Source of the DNA: Pseudorhodoplanes sp.
Lineage (GTDB): Bacteria > Pseudomonadota > Alphaproteobacteria > Rhizobiales > Xanthobacteraceae
Length of the DNA: 64,000 nucleotides
Direction: 5' to 3'
Assembly (NCBI GenBank): GCA_022843165.1
Contig: JALHOD010000004.1
Location: 186,001-250,000 of the forward strand
The first letter of the stretch is position 1. Each line of letters opens with the position of its first letter. This document shows, one piece after another, positions 28,398 through 36,907 of this stretch. The position numbers and the translations under genes were made by a program. Below the pieces are notes generated by a model. The model saw only the letters and a program-made list of their open reading frames with translations, ran no database searches and was not told the DNA's origin.

Positions 28398-28527
28398 GGG
28401 TAATACAAATCATCGATGTGTTATTTTATGGTTCCATCCGGTTGCTGGCCGACGCCCGCGACGCTAGACGGTCACCGGAATTGGGACGAAGATGAAGCAC
28501 TGGTTAACTTTATCTTACCGTGGCGCG

Positions 28528-28791
28528 TCAAAGCGGATACCCGTCCGGCGTGATGCCACAGGTCTCGAAAAACTTGCGAATCTGAACGACCTCTTCCTTG
28601 GGAAGATCGTGCTGACCGTGCGCAAACACGGCGGAATGGCCATTGAGCTTTATATGCACGCGATTTCCCGACCTGTTCTCCACTTCGGCGCCCAGATCCT
28701 CGAAGAGATGAACGACTTTCCTGAAATCGATATTGGCGCTGATCGGATGGGAGAAAAGGGCGTGCAGGACCTTGCGGTGATGATGATTCAT
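28528..28791 (-). CDS. HicA-like (YcfA superfamily) small protein, no HicB partner
   Basis: An 87-residue protein starting MNHHHRK. The pattern HALFSHPISANIDFRKVVHLFEDLG, then a SGNRVHIKLNG strand with a histidine and a C-terminal helix EVVQIRKFFETCG, resembles the dsRNA-binding-like fold of HicA toxins and a chromosomal subfamily annotated as such. The catalytic GSH motif is not standard. No hicB gene is next to it on either side. Start is uncertain: ATG 28791 matches the family start; ATG 28821 adds ten residues. Function as a toxin is doubtful. Confidence 0.65.
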   Translation of the reverse strand: MNHHHRKVLHALFSHPISANIDFRKVVHLFEDLGAEVENRSGNRVHIKLNGHSAVFAHGQHDLPKEEVVQIRKFFETCGITPDGYPL

Positions 28792-28932
28792 TTTATGCCC
28801 GGTGTTCGTCGCTTCTGACATTTGCAGGCGCAAACATCACAATCGTGTCCCGACGGGCATTGATTTGGGTCAAGACGCCGGCCAACCTACGGCCAGCTCG
28901 GGACATCGGCACATCGATCTCGGATGCCCGGC

Positions 28933-29586
28933 TCAGGATCTCTTGCTTTTCCGCTTCGCCGCGACGGTCCGGACGTGCGTGTGTGTCAATTCGTAGATGC
29001 GATTCATCACGAAGGCCTGCAACTGCGGCGCCTCGTCGATATTAGTATGGCTGAGATTTGTATCCGCGCTCAGATTCAAATTGCTGAACTCGCCCTGGAA
29101 GCCGGCTTCCGCCGTCACGGCCCGGCCAAAACCGTTCTGTTGATAGAAATTGATGAAGCGCGCGACGTTGTTGGGGACCACCAGATTTTCGGTGACGTCG
29201 AAGGTGACCAGAAGGTCGACCGGGATATTCTCGGCCTTCAGCTTGTCGGCAATCTGGATGACCGCATTCGATCCCAGCGAATGTCCGATGAGCACGAGAT
29301 GCGCGGTGTCGCCGCGGCGATGATTGGCGATGATCCGGTCCGCGACGGTTTGCGCGCTGTCCCACATCGTGACCGTGGGAGAATAGCCTTGCGCCTTCAG
29401 CTTTTCCGCAAGCGAGTCCATGCCGAGCGAATAGATGCCGAACAGGCCGCGCAGCAGATAGATTTCGGCATCTTGCGGCATCCCGGAGGCGGACGGCGCG
29501 GTCTGCGAATGACCGTATTGCGCGGGCACAGCAAGCAGCAGGCCGCACAACATAATGACGGCAAACAGGGGACGCAGGACAATCAT
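28933..29586 (-). CDS. Exported alpha/beta-hydrolase-like protein
   Basis: A 217-residue protein with a signal peptide (1-27, HSQ|TAP region) and a lipase-like core: GLFGIYSLGMDSLAEKL and the nucleophile elbow VLIGHSLGSNAV with Ser. The pattern LLVTFDVTE and VINFYQQN downstream fits the lipase/esterase-like family found in rhizobial genomes as 'hypothetical protein'. The C-terminus is basic (KRKSKRS). The start ATG 29586 has GGAG 7 nt upstream. Enzyme activity is likely but untested. Confidence 0.75.
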   Translation of the reverse strand: MIVLRPLFAVIMLCGLLLAVPAQYGHSQTAPSASGMPQDAEIYLLRGLFGIYSLGMDSLAEKLKAQGYSPTVTMWDSAQTVADRIIANHRRGDTAHLVLIGHSLGSNAVIQIADKLKAENIPVDLLVTFDVTENLVVPNNVARFINFYQQNGFGRAVTAEAGFQGEFSNLNLSADTNLSHTNIDEAPQLQAFVMNRIYELTHTHVRTVAAKRKSKRS

Positions 29587-29683
29587 CGGTTCACTCCGGA
29601 CCACGCGAGACAAGAACGCAGTCTAGAGACCGTCGAAGATCACCTCAAGCACAGCAACACTGAGTGGATGGTATCCCGCGCCG

Positions 29684-30055
29684 TCAGGCCGCGAGCATCT
29701 TGTGCACTTCGTTGACCAGATCGCGCAAATGCACGGGCTTGGACAGCACCTTGGCGTGTTTGGGCGCGGCCGAATCCGCGTTCAGCGCGACCGCCGCAAA
29801 TCCGGTGATGAACATGATCTTGATGTCGGGATCGAGTTCGGAGGCGCGCCGCGCCAGCTCGATGCCGTCCATTTCCGGCATGACGATATCTGTGAGGAGA
29901 AGCTCAAAGGGCTCCTCGCGCAACCGGTGATAGGCCGACAGCCCGTTGTCATACGAGACGACGTTGAAGCCGGCATTCTGCAACGCCTTCACCAGAAAGC
30001 GGCGCATGTCGGTGTCGTCTTCAGCAAGGAGGATTTTGGCGCTCTCTTCTGTCAT
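29684..30055 (-). CDS. cpdR: Response regulator CpdR
   Basis: A 123-residue single-domain receiver. Acidic pocket AEDD, phospho-acceptor Asp56 in LLTDIVMPEMDG, Lys106 in VLSKPVHLRDLVNEV. The core RRFLVKALQNAGFNVVSYDNGLSAYHRL closely matches alphaproteobacterial CpdR. Unphosphorylated CpdR primes ClpXP for polar localisation and proteolysis of cell-cycle substrates (PdeA, CtrA pathway in Caulobacter). It is divergent from N-formylglutamate amidohydrolase, a neighbour arrangement conserved in rhizobia. Confidence 0.93.
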   Translation of the reverse strand: MTEESAKILLAEDDTDMRRFLVKALQNAGFNVVSYDNGLSAYHRLREEPFELLLTDIVMPEMDGIELARRASELDPDIKIMFITGFAAVALNADSAAPKHAKVLSKPVHLRDLVNEVHKMLAA

Positions 30056-30306
30056 CGGACGATCATCTCACTTGCGCGCTAATGTCTGGTTACAGCACCT
30101 TAGGATGCCGGCGCGCGTTTTCGTCGGAAAAACGTGCATCCGGCAGGCATTGCAGTCGCGGGAAGCCCTGCCCCCGCCTATTAGCCTGAACGCGGGTAAA
30201 TATCGGGTGAAAAGCAGGCGCTGCCCCGTAAACATCCCCGGCATGGACAAATCCAAGCCATAAACGGATAGTTGTTCAAGTCTTCATTCGCCGGAAACCT
30301 TGCCTG

Positions 30307-31188
30307 ATGGCATCCCACGACGAACTCGACCCGCCTTTTGACATTCTGGAGCCGGAGCACTGGCGCGGGCCGGTCGTCTTCAACTCGCCCCATAGCGGAA
30401 CCGTCTATCCGCCGGACTTCCTCGCCACGTCGCGCCTGGATATGACCGCCCTGCGCCGGTCCGAGGATTGCTTTGTGGATGAACTGGTGGCGGGCGTGGT
30501 GGCGCGCGGCTATCCGCTGATGCGGGCACATTTCCCGCGCTGCTATGTGGACGTGAACCGCGAACCCTACGAACTCGATCCGCGCATGTTCGACGGCCGC
30601 CTGCCGTCATTCGCCAATACCCGCTCCATGCGGGTGGCGGGCGGCTTGGGAACCGTCGCCCGCGTTGTCGGCGATGCGCAGGAAATCTACGACCAGCGCA
30701 TTTCGGTGGACGACGCCCTGCAACGCATCGAGAGCCTGTACAAACCCTATCATCGCATGTTGCGAAAGCTGTTTACGCGCGTGCACCGAGATTTCGGCAC
30801 CGCCATCTTGGTCGATTGCCATTCCATGCCATCGGCGACCGGCCGCGACGACCGGCCGCGCGCCGATATCGTGCTGGGTGACCGCTATGGGACGAGTTGC
30901 GTCGGCGCGGTTGCGGAGATTGTGGAAACAACCCTGCGACAGCAGGGCTACACGGTCAGCCGCAACAAGCCGTATGCCGGCGGCTTCATCACCGAGCATT
31001 ACGGTAATCCGAGCGCCGGGCTGCACGCCATCCAGCTCGAACTGAACCGGGCGCTCTACATGGATGAGCGCCATTTCACCCGCAGTTCCTCGTTCGACCG
31101 GGTGGCCGGCGACCTGGAAATGCTGTCTGATCGGCTGGCGGACATTCCGCTGGAAGAGCTGAGGCCCTATCGATCCGCGGCGGAATGA
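30307..31188 (+). CDS. N-formylglutamate amidohydrolase family
   Basis: A 293-residue enzyme of the HutG/FGase family. Marks: VVFNSPHSGTVYP near the N-terminus with metal-binding His, FVDELVAG, VDVNREPYELDPRMF, DCHSMPS and the C-terminal GGFITEHYGNPSAGLHAIQLELNR. It removes formate from N-formyl-L-glutamate at the end of one histidine degradation route. No hut genes are nearby, so a broader deformylase role is possible. The conserved neighbour is cpdR. Confidence 0.92.
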   Translation: MASHDELDPPFDILEPEHWRGPVVFNSPHSGTVYPPDFLATSRLDMTALRRSEDCFVDELVAGVVARGYPLMRAHFPRCYVDVNREPYELDPRMFDGRLPSFANTRSMRVAGGLGTVARVVGDAQEIYDQRISVDDALQRIESLYKPYHRMLRKLFTRVHRDFGTAILVDCHSMPSATGRDDRPRADIVLGDRYGTSCVGAVAEIVETTLRQQGYTVSRNKPYAGGFITEHYGNPSAGLHAIQLELNRALYMDERHFTRSSSFDRVAGDLEMLSDRLADIPLEELRPYRSAAE

Positions 31189-31344
31189 GCAGTTCTGCGA
31201 TTGTGCATAGCAGCATTACGCCACATGCATTGCCGAAAATTAAGAATTTTGCGACGCCTAGAAGGCTGGGGCTTTTGCTGAGTTGGCATTAGCTGGCGGA
31301 GCGAGAATTCCCTGAAACAGAGCGATCTCGCAAATAAGCCCAAG

Positions 31345-31437
31345 AAAAAAGGGCCGCTTGAGTAAACAAGCGGCCCAAGTCTAGGGAGGAAACGCCCAAG
31401 GAGGGCGGCGGGAACGTGCAGAGCACGTTGCCGCGCT
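31345..31437 (-). ncRNA. Putative alpha-r8 / MmgR-type small RNA (suhB RNA motif family)
   Basis: A minus-strand transcript of about 93 nt is predicted from a CTTGCG-N17-CAATAT promoter. It folds into three stem-loops: AACGTGC/GCACGTT, GCCC/GGGC, and the strong terminator GGGCCGCTTG/CAAGCGGCCC followed by six T. Between stems 2 and 3 lies single-stranded TTTCCTCCCTAG (motif at 31383-31392), which is the ultra-conserved element I know for the alpha-r8 family, whose member MmgR limits phasin and polyhydroxybutyrate accumulation in Sinorhizobium. The short ORF reading through it has no ribosome site and is not a gene. Confidence 0.75.
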
Positions 31438-31443
31438 GCAGCA

Positions 31444-31472
31444 ATATTGCACCGCGACGCACAAAACGCAAG
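31444..31472 (-). promoter_or_regulatory. Sigma70-type promoter of the small RNA
   Basis: On the minus strand CTTGCG (31467-31472) and CAATAT (31444-31449) are 17 bp apart, close to the alphaproteobacterial consensus CTTGAC-N17-CTATAT. The start would fall near 31437, directly before the first hairpin. Confidence 0.6.
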
Positions 31473-31546
31473 TCATTACGTCAGAATTACTGACCTATCT
31501 ACCATGCACTTTTGCATGGTGTGACTTTCCGGCCACCAACCTCGGA

Positions 31547-32812
31547 TCAGACCTCATGGAGCGTCCGGCGCGGGTCGCGGGCCCGCAGATAGCCGACACA
31601 TCCCGCCACGACACACAGCGCCTGCAGGGCGAATACCGCCCGATAGGCCGCCAGCGAATACACGCCGTCGTTGACCGGAAACATGTCGATCACAAAACCG
31701 CTGAGGGTCTGGAAAATGAAAACCCCGCCCATGGTGCCCATATTGAGCAGGGTCATGCCGCGGCCAACCAGATGCGGCGGAAACAGCGTCTTGCCGTGCG
31801 CGATCAGCACTGGCGTATAGGCTGTGAAGACGCCCACCGCCACAATCCACAGGACAAGACCGAGCGGCGAAAGCGTGCCGAAGATGGCGACATAAGCCAT
31901 CGCCGCAGCCGTCAGCAGCGCACCGGTCAGAACGGGAATCTTGTAGCTGTTGAACAGGCGGTCGGTCGTGCCCCAGAGAATCGCACCGACGATTTGCGCC
32001 ACCACCGCCAGAAACAGCATGTCGCCGCGTTCGATCAGGCTGTAACCGTAGATATGCGTCAGATACGGGCCGCCCCACAGCCCGACCACGATCACGAAGC
32101 TCGAATAGGCGGTCAGATGCATCAGGAACAGCCGCCCAACCGACGGTGCGCGCAACGCCTCGAGCGTGCCGGCGAGGCTCTCGCGCAAAGACTCGCGAGG
32201 CGCCCCGCCTTGCTGGCCGTCATCCTTGATGATCACGGCGACCAGCAGACCGGCCAGCACCATCACGCCGCCGACCGCCAGGAATGTCTGCTGCCAGCCA
32301 ATCGCCGCCACGGCCCAGGCGAAGGGCGCAGTCGCCGCCAGCGTCCCGAGGGTGCCAACGCCCATCTGGATGCCGACCAGCGTCGCAAACCGGTGTGCAT
32401 CAAAGCGGCGCGCATAGAGCGCCAGCGGCGCCATCAGATAGCAGGACGAACCGAGCCCCATCAGGATCCGCGCGATCACCAGCAGGACCGGATTGTTACC
32501 GAGCGCGAACAGAACGGCCCCAGCGGTCGCAATGATCGCGCAGACCAGCATGCAGTTCTTCGGCCCGTAGCGATCGAGCGCGACCCCGAGCGGAATCTGC
32601 GCGCTGGCGAAGGCGAAGAAGAACGCGCTCGACAACACACCGATCTCGCCCGCCGAAAGCTGAAGCTCGGAGGCCAGATTGGGCGCGATGACGCCGATGG
32701 AATTGCGCAGGAACTGGCTGACCACGTAGATCGAGGCCAGCGTCCCGACCAGGATCACCGCTTCGCGCCGCGATATCGCGGCCGGTTTTCCGCCCTCGTC
32801 ATTTGTCGTCAT
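31547..32812 (-). CDS. MFS transporter
   Basis: A 421-residue inner-membrane carrier with 12 predicted helices and a soluble N-terminus. The major facilitator signature between helices 2 and 3 is seen as GVALDRYGPKN, and helix 4-5 region has RILMGLGSS. It resembles the sugar-phosphate/anion-symporter-like MFS members used for organic acids. Start ATG 32812 has GGAAGG upstream; the longer frame to 32857 is less likely. It is divergent from hisN. Confidence 0.9.
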   Translation of the reverse strand: MTTNDEGGKPAAISRREAVILVGTLASIYVVSQFLRNSIGVIAPNLASELQLSAGEIGVLSSAFFFAFASAQIPLGVALDRYGPKNCMLVCAIIATAGAVLFALGNNPVLLVIARILMGLGSSCYLMAPLALYARRFDAHRFATLVGIQMGVGTLGTLAATAPFAWAVAAIGWQQTFLAVGGVMVLAGLLVAVIIKDDGQQGGAPRESLRESLAGTLEALRAPSVGRLFLMHLTAYSSFVIVVGLWGGPYLTHIYGYSLIERGDMLFLAVVAQIVGAILWGTTDRLFNSYKIPVLTGALLTAAAMAYVAIFGTLSPLGLVLWIVAVGVFTAYTPVLIAHGKTLFPPHLVGRGMTLLNMGTMGGVFIFQTLSGFVIDMFPVNDGVYSLAAYRAVFALQALCVVAGCVGYLRARDPRRTLHEV

Positions 32813-32943
32813 AGCCGGCCTTCCGCCGCTTCTTTTTGAGGCGCCATGTCGTTGCACGTGACCCGGCGGCCCGCAAGGCGCGTGCGTGGTTGCCCGATAT
32901 GCAACTCTTCGATAGGTGTGAGACCCGCCATGGAACGGCCGTC

Positions 32944-33726
32944 ATGACAGCCATCGACTTTGCAACTTTCGTCGACGAACTCGCCACTGTGTCCGGCGAG
33001 ACGATCCTGCCGTTTTTTCGCACCGCACTCACGGTCGACGACAAGAACGCCAGCGGCCGTTTCGATCCCGTGACCGCCGCCGACCGCGCCGCCGAACAGG
33101 CCATGCGCACGCTGATCCGGCGGAACTTTCCCGATCACGGCATTATCGGCGAGGAATTCGGCGACGATCGCGGCGACGCGGAATATGTGTGGGTGCTGGA
33201 CCCGATCGACGGCACCAAATCCTTCATCGCGGGGATGCCGGTCTGGGGCACCCTGATCGCCCTGATGCGGCTCGGTGAGCCGGTCTTCGGCATGGTGCAC
33301 CAGCCCTTCATGCGTGAGCGTTTCACCGGCGATGGCGTGGCCGCATATTATCGCGGACCGGCCGGAAAACGCGATCTGCGCGTGCGACCGTGCGAAAAAC
33401 TGTCCGATACCGTCTTGTTCACCACCAGTCCGCTGCTCATGAACGAGACCGACCGCGCCATCTTCCGCCGTGTCGAAGATGGCGCGCGGCTGTCACGCTA
33501 TGGCGGTGATTGTTATGCCTATTGCATGCTGGCGGCGGGCCATGTCGACCTGGTGATCGAGACCGAATTGAAACCGCATGACATCGTGCCGCTGATCCCG
33601 ATCATCCGCGGCGCCGGCGGTCTCGTGACGACCTGGGAGGGCGGCGCGCCGGAAGGCGGCGGTCGTATTATCGCCGCCGCCGACAAGCGCGTGCATGAAG
33701 CGGCGATGAAGTTGCTGAATCAGTAA
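32944..33726 (+). CDS. hisN: Histidinol-phosphatase, inositol-monophosphatase family
   Basis: A 260-residue Mg2+-dependent phosphatase. Metal-binding motifs are GEEFG (motif with Glu) and WVLDPIDGTKSFIAG, and the late motif RYGGDCYAYCMLAAGHVDLVIE with GGD. This is the HisN branch that dephosphorylates L-histidinol phosphate in alphaproteobacterial and actinobacterial histidine synthesis. Start ATG 32944 is chosen over the long upstream frame by GGAACGG. Its stop overlaps the convergent hydrolase gene by 7 bp. Confidence 0.9.
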   Translation: MTAIDFATFVDELATVSGETILPFFRTALTVDDKNASGRFDPVTAADRAAEQAMRTLIRRNFPDHGIIGEEFGDDRGDAEYVWVLDPIDGTKSFIAGMPVWGTLIALMRLGEPVFGMVHQPFMRERFTGDGVAAYYRGPAGKRDLRVRPCEKLSDTVLFTTSPLLMNETDRAIFRRVEDGARLSRYGGDCYAYCMLAAGHVDLVIETELKPHDIVPLIPIIRGAGGLVTTWEGGAPEGGGRIIAAADKRVHEAAMKLLNQ

Positions 33727-34664
33727 AGCGGAGTACCGGGCACGAAGGCGTCGAAGGCAGCCCAGAGCTGCGCGCGGTAGCGATCCTGCTCCATCATGAT
33801 TTCGTGTTTCGCGCCCGCGATGATCAGATGCGCGCCCGCGCGCAGGCGGGTCGCATAGGACTCGATTTTCGGCGTCGACACGATGGCGTCGCGGCCGGCT
33901 GCGATCATCAGGATCGGCTGATGGATTTTCGCCGCGTAGGACGGATCGTCGAATTGTCGCATCGCCTCGAACGCCGCATAGGCCCAGCCGACCGTCGGGG
34001 AGCCGATACCAAGCGCGGGTTCGGCTTCCAGCACCGCGACCGTGCGCGCATGCCGCACCGGATCGGAGGTCAGGTTGTTGCCGATGAAGGAACGCGACGC
34101 GATCACCGTGTCATTGCCACCCGGGATATAGGAATGACCCAAGCCGAAGATTTTCATGGTGCGGATGACCGGCTCGGCAAAACGCGGGAAGGCACCCGGC
34201 GCAAGAGCCAGCAGCGGTGTCGACAGCACCATGCGGTCGAACCAGCGATGGCCCTTGGCTCCGATCCGCAGCAACACGGCAGATCCGGTCGAATGCCCGA
34301 GCGCATAATAGGGCGGCGGACAATCCGGCAGCACGATCTCCTTCATGAAGGTTTCGAGATCGGTTTCGTAATCGCCGAAATGATCGACATGGCCCTTGCG
34401 CGGGTTTGCCAGTTCGCGCTGCGACAATCCCTGCCCGCGGAAATCGATGGTCGCCACCGCAAAACCGCGGCTGCGGAGTTCGCGCACCGTCTCGAAATAC
34501 TTTTCGATGAATTCGGTGCGGCCATGGAAGATGCACACCGTGCCCTTGCGGCCCGGCGGCGGCGCCCAGCGCGCAAACCGCAATTCCACCTTGTCCGGCG
34601 TCTTGAGGAGACCGGTCACGACGTCGTCGGGTACCGGATTGGCGGGGATGGAAATGAGTTTCAT
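33720..34664 (-). CDS. Lysophospholipase-like alpha/beta hydrolase
   Basis: A 314-residue hydrolase of the monoglyceride lipase / PldB family. It has VCIFHGRTEFIEKYF (oxyanion turn), TIDFRGQGLSQRE, nucleophile elbow ALGHSTGSAV with Ser, acid in AAGRDAIVS and final His in GAKHEIMMEQD. No signal peptide. The 3' end overlaps hisN by 7 bp in convergent orientation. Confidence 0.9.
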   Translation of the reverse strand: MKLISIPANPVPDDVVTGLLKTPDKVELRFARWAPPPGRKGTVCIFHGRTEFIEKYFETVRELRSRGFAVATIDFRGQGLSQRELANPRKGHVDHFGDYETDLETFMKEIVLPDCPPPYYALGHSTGSAVLLRIGAKGHRWFDRMVLSTPLLALAPGAFPRFAEPVIRTMKIFGLGHSYIPGGNDTVIASRSFIGNNLTSDPVRHARTVAVLEAEPALGIGSPTVGWAYAAFEAMRQFDDPSYAAKIHQPILMIAAGRDAIVSTPKIESYATRLRAGAHLIIAGAKHEIMMEQDRYRAQLWAAFDAFVPGTPLY

Positions 34665-34796
34665 GAATGGCCGCAGGCGGCAGGGGTGCCGCGCTTATAG
34701 CAGGCTATCGCGCCGGCTCAATCGCGGTCTGGCCGGCCCATCGCGCCAGAAGAACGATATAAACCATTGATTTTTATATATTTTACTGCCCTTGAC

Positions 34797-34909
34797 GAAG
34801 CCGGAGGGCTTCCTAAATGATAATTGCGCAGACCCAAAGGTTGCGCATAACCCGGTCCGGCCCCCTGCGGGCGGACCCGATTCCGTTGTCGCTCAAAGGA
34901 GGACACACC
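34797..34909 (+). promoter_or_regulatory. ROSE-type RNA thermometer
   Basis: The 5' UTR of the Hsp20 gene holds four successive hairpins: GAAGCC/GGCTTC (34797-34812), TGCGCA/TGCGCA (34825-34847), GGTCCG/CGGACC (34854-34877) and the SD-masking hairpin. In the last, U-G-U-C-(G)-C-U (34887-34893) pairs with AGGACA (34900-34905) with a bulged G and loop CAAAGG. This reproduces the U-Y-G-C-U anti-SD rule of ROSE elements, which melt at heat shock and free the ribosome site AAGGAGGA. Confidence 0.88.
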
Positions 34910-35377
34910 ATGCGTACATTCGATCTCACTCCCTTCTATCGTTCCACCGTCGGCTTCGACCGCCTGTTCAACCTGCTCGATCAGGGCGGATTTGACAGCG
35001 CGCCGACCTATCCGCCCTACAACATCGAGCGGACCGGCGAGAACGACTACCGCGTCACCGTCGCGGTCGCGGGTTTCGGCGAGAACGAGCTCCATATCGA
35101 GCTGAAGGAAAACACGCTTACCATCAAGGGCGAGAAGCAGAGCAAGTCGGAACAGAAAACCGGCGAGACTCTCTATCAGGGCATCGCGGCTCGCGCCTTC
35201 GAACGCGTGTTCCAGTTGGCCGACTTCGTCCAGGTCAAGGGCGCGACGCTTGAGAACGGGCTCCTGCATGTCGATCTCGTGCGCGAGATCCCGGAAGCCA
35301 AGAAGCCGCGCCAGATCGCGATCAATGGCGGCAAGGCCATTGAAGGCAAGATCGTCGAGACCAAGCAAGCCGCGTAA
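34910..35377 (+). CDS. Small heat shock protein, Hsp20 family
   Basis: A 155-residue alpha-crystallin-type chaperone. The crystallin core spans about 33-135: YPPYNIERTGENDYRVTVAVAGF, ENTLTIKGEK, RAFERVFQLADFVQVKGA, and ENGLLHVDLVREIPE with the I-x-I/V tail later. The N-terminus FYRSTVGFDRLFNLLD is typical of rhizobial class A HspA-like proteins. AAAGGAGGACACACC precedes the ATG and is sequestered by the ROSE element. A strong terminator follows 24 bp after the stop. Confidence 0.96.
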   Translation: MRTFDLTPFYRSTVGFDRLFNLLDQGGFDSAPTYPPYNIERTGENDYRVTVAVAGFGENELHIELKENTLTIKGEKQSKSEQKTGETLYQGIAARAFERVFQLADFVQVKGATLENGLLHVDLVREIPEAKKPRQIAINGGKAIEGKIVETKQAA

Positions 35378-35400
35378 CGCGATTTGCATCGAGCGAAGGG

Positions 35401-35429
35401 AGCGCCCCGGATGATCCGGGGCGCTTTTT
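35401..35429 (+). terminator. Terminator of the hsp20 gene
   Basis: Perfect 11-bp stem AGCGCCCCGGA / TCCGGGGCGCT (35401-35411 with 35415-35425), loop TGA, followed by TTTTTATTTT. Confidence 0.95.
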
Positions 35430-35723
35430 ATTTTGGAAGGCCCTTTGATTTTGCGTGCCATCCTCCGCGACATGAGCAAACGAACTGCGCGCATTGCAAA
35501 TGCTGCGTTGCAGTCCCGCAACGTCACCTGACACTCACACGATGCGTGAGATTTCTGCATCACTGTGTCTACGCGGTCGTGACTCATCTTCATCACGCCC
35601 TCACGAAAGTGTGTCGCAGATCTCCAACTAAAGTATTCCTTGGCGCACGTGTATCTTCCGCAACGCACCATACGTCTCCGCCACCGGCGGTCATTCATCG
35701 CCGTCAATAAAAAGGAGATGGTT

Positions 35724-36002
35724 ATGTTGAAAACTTCCAAAGCGGTTGTTGCCGCTCTTCTGATCGCCGGTTCGGCCTCAACGGCCTTTGCCGGCGAAAC
35801 CTTCGACGTCGATCTCTATCGCGCGAACCCGAACCTCGACCCGGCTTACGCGATCCAGGATGCACGCGGTGCGTATGCCTATGCGCCGCGCGCGCAACTG
35901 CGCCAGACGCCGGCCGCTGTTTACGAGAGCGGCCAGCATGTCGGCCAGGACCCCGACATCAACGTGCGTCTGCAGTTGCAGAGAGAAACGCCGGCTCAGT
36001 AA
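35724..36002 (+). CDS. Small exported protein of unknown function
   Basis: A 92-residue protein with a signal peptide (1-22, AFA|GETF) and a mature part rich in Asp, Tyr, Ala and Pro (DVDLYRANPNLDPAYAIQDA, then YAYAPRAQLRQ). It resembles short periplasmic proteins often found in Bradyrhizobium-like genomes but I cannot name a family. Start ATG 35724 with AAAGGAG 6 nt before it; ATG 35718 is too close to that site. The preceding 290 bp (35430-35723) are non-coding apart from its promoter. Confidence 0.75.
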   Translation: MLKTSKAVVAALLIAGSASTAFAGETFDVDLYRANPNLDPAYAIQDARGAYAYAPRAQLRQTPAAVYESGQHVGQDPDINVRLQLQRETPAQ

Positions 36003-36020
36003 TCCAGGATGAACAGTGAA

Positions 36021-36050
36021 AACGCCCCGGCTGTGGCCGGGGCGTTCTCG
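36021..36050 (+). terminator. Terminator after the small exported protein
   Basis: Stem AACGCCCCGGC / GCCGGGGCGTT (36021-36031 with 36036-36046), loop TGTG, then a weak TTCTCG tail, 18 bp past the stop. Confidence 0.75.
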
Positions 36051-36115
36051 CGTTTCTTGTTATTGATACGGCTCAATCAAACCATCGTCCGGCAGCAACG
36101 ACCGCTACGGAATGC

Positions 36116-36907
36116 TCAGATTCTCGGCTCCGGCTTCTTGATCTCGATGATCCGGATCTCGGATTTCGGTGTGGCGGGCTTTGTCTCGGCCGGCTTTGGC
36201 AGATCGATTTTCGCCTCCGGTATAGCCGCTGGGGGGTGCTGCGGTTCAGCCGCAACTGACGGCGCGGCGCTGGCCTGTTGTTCGGGCCGCGGACGCGGCA
36301 AGGGCGTCTGCTGCGGCGGCACGCCGGCACTGCGCGTGGCCGGTGCCGACACGGCCGGCATGCGCGGCACCGCAGCGGAACGGGCATTGCCACGCGGCGG
36401 CAGCGAACCGGTTTCGTCTTCCTGATCGGCGTCGAATTCATCCGGCCCCTCGGCCGGATCATCCTCATCCTCGTCGGAGAGATCTTGCGGGGACGAATAA
36501 CGCGGATCGGACGGAGCCACACGCGGCGGCACATAGCGCGGATCGGATTCGATCACGCGCGGACCCGGCAAGGGCGGACCCGAATCGTAGCGCCGACGAT
36601 AGGGCGGCTCGTCATACCCGGCCGCCGCTTGTCGATCGACCGGCGTCACCGACACCACGCGGGCCGCATAGGCATCGACCACAACCCGCACTTCCTCGCC
36701 GCGCCGGTCGATGGCGCGCAGGACGTAGCTGCCCCCGCGAAAATGCGGGCGACCGAGCGGATTGAGCCCTATCGAGCGGATAATGGTGAAGACCTCATAG
36801 GGCGGAATGACATCGGCAGTCTGCGCCAGACGCAATGGCTCGGAGGCGGCAGGCACCGCGCCGGTGAAACTCAGCAAGACAGCGACAGCAATGGATGATG
36901 ACTTCAC
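36116..36907 (-). CDS. Proline-rich exported protein of unknown function
   Basis: A 263-residue protein. A signal peptide (1-27) leads into a compact N-terminal domain (about 30-100, VIPPYEVFTIIRSIGLNPLG ... SYVLRAIDRRGEEVRVVVD) that looks like a PepSY-type or single-stranded beta fold. The remainder (105-263) is disordered, rich in Pro, Arg, Asp and Glu, ending IIEIKKPEPRI. Start is the GTG at 36907 because GGGAGGG precedes it; the frame to 36964 is unlikely. The gene stands alone. Confidence 0.7.
   Translation of the reverse strand: MKSSSIAVAVLLSFTGAVPAASEPLRLAQTADVIPPYEVFTIIRSIGLNPLGRPHFRGGSYVLRAIDRRGEEVRVVVDAYAARVVSVTPVDRQAAAGYDEPPYRRRYDSGPPLPGPRVIESDPRYVPPRVAPSDPRYSSPQDLSDEDEDDPAEGPDEFDADQEDETGSLPPRGNARSAAVPRMPAVSAPATRSAGVPPQQTPLPRPRPEQQASAAPSVAAEPQHPPAAIPEAKIDLPKPAETKPATPKSEIRIIEIKKPEPRI

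Noticed and set aside
30100-30260. Cobalamin-riboswitch-like GGGAAGCCCTGCCCCCGCC in the cpdR spacer
   Set aside because: Isolated CTGCCCCCGC resembles the B12 box, but the other conserved blocks are missing and neither flanking gene is B12-related.
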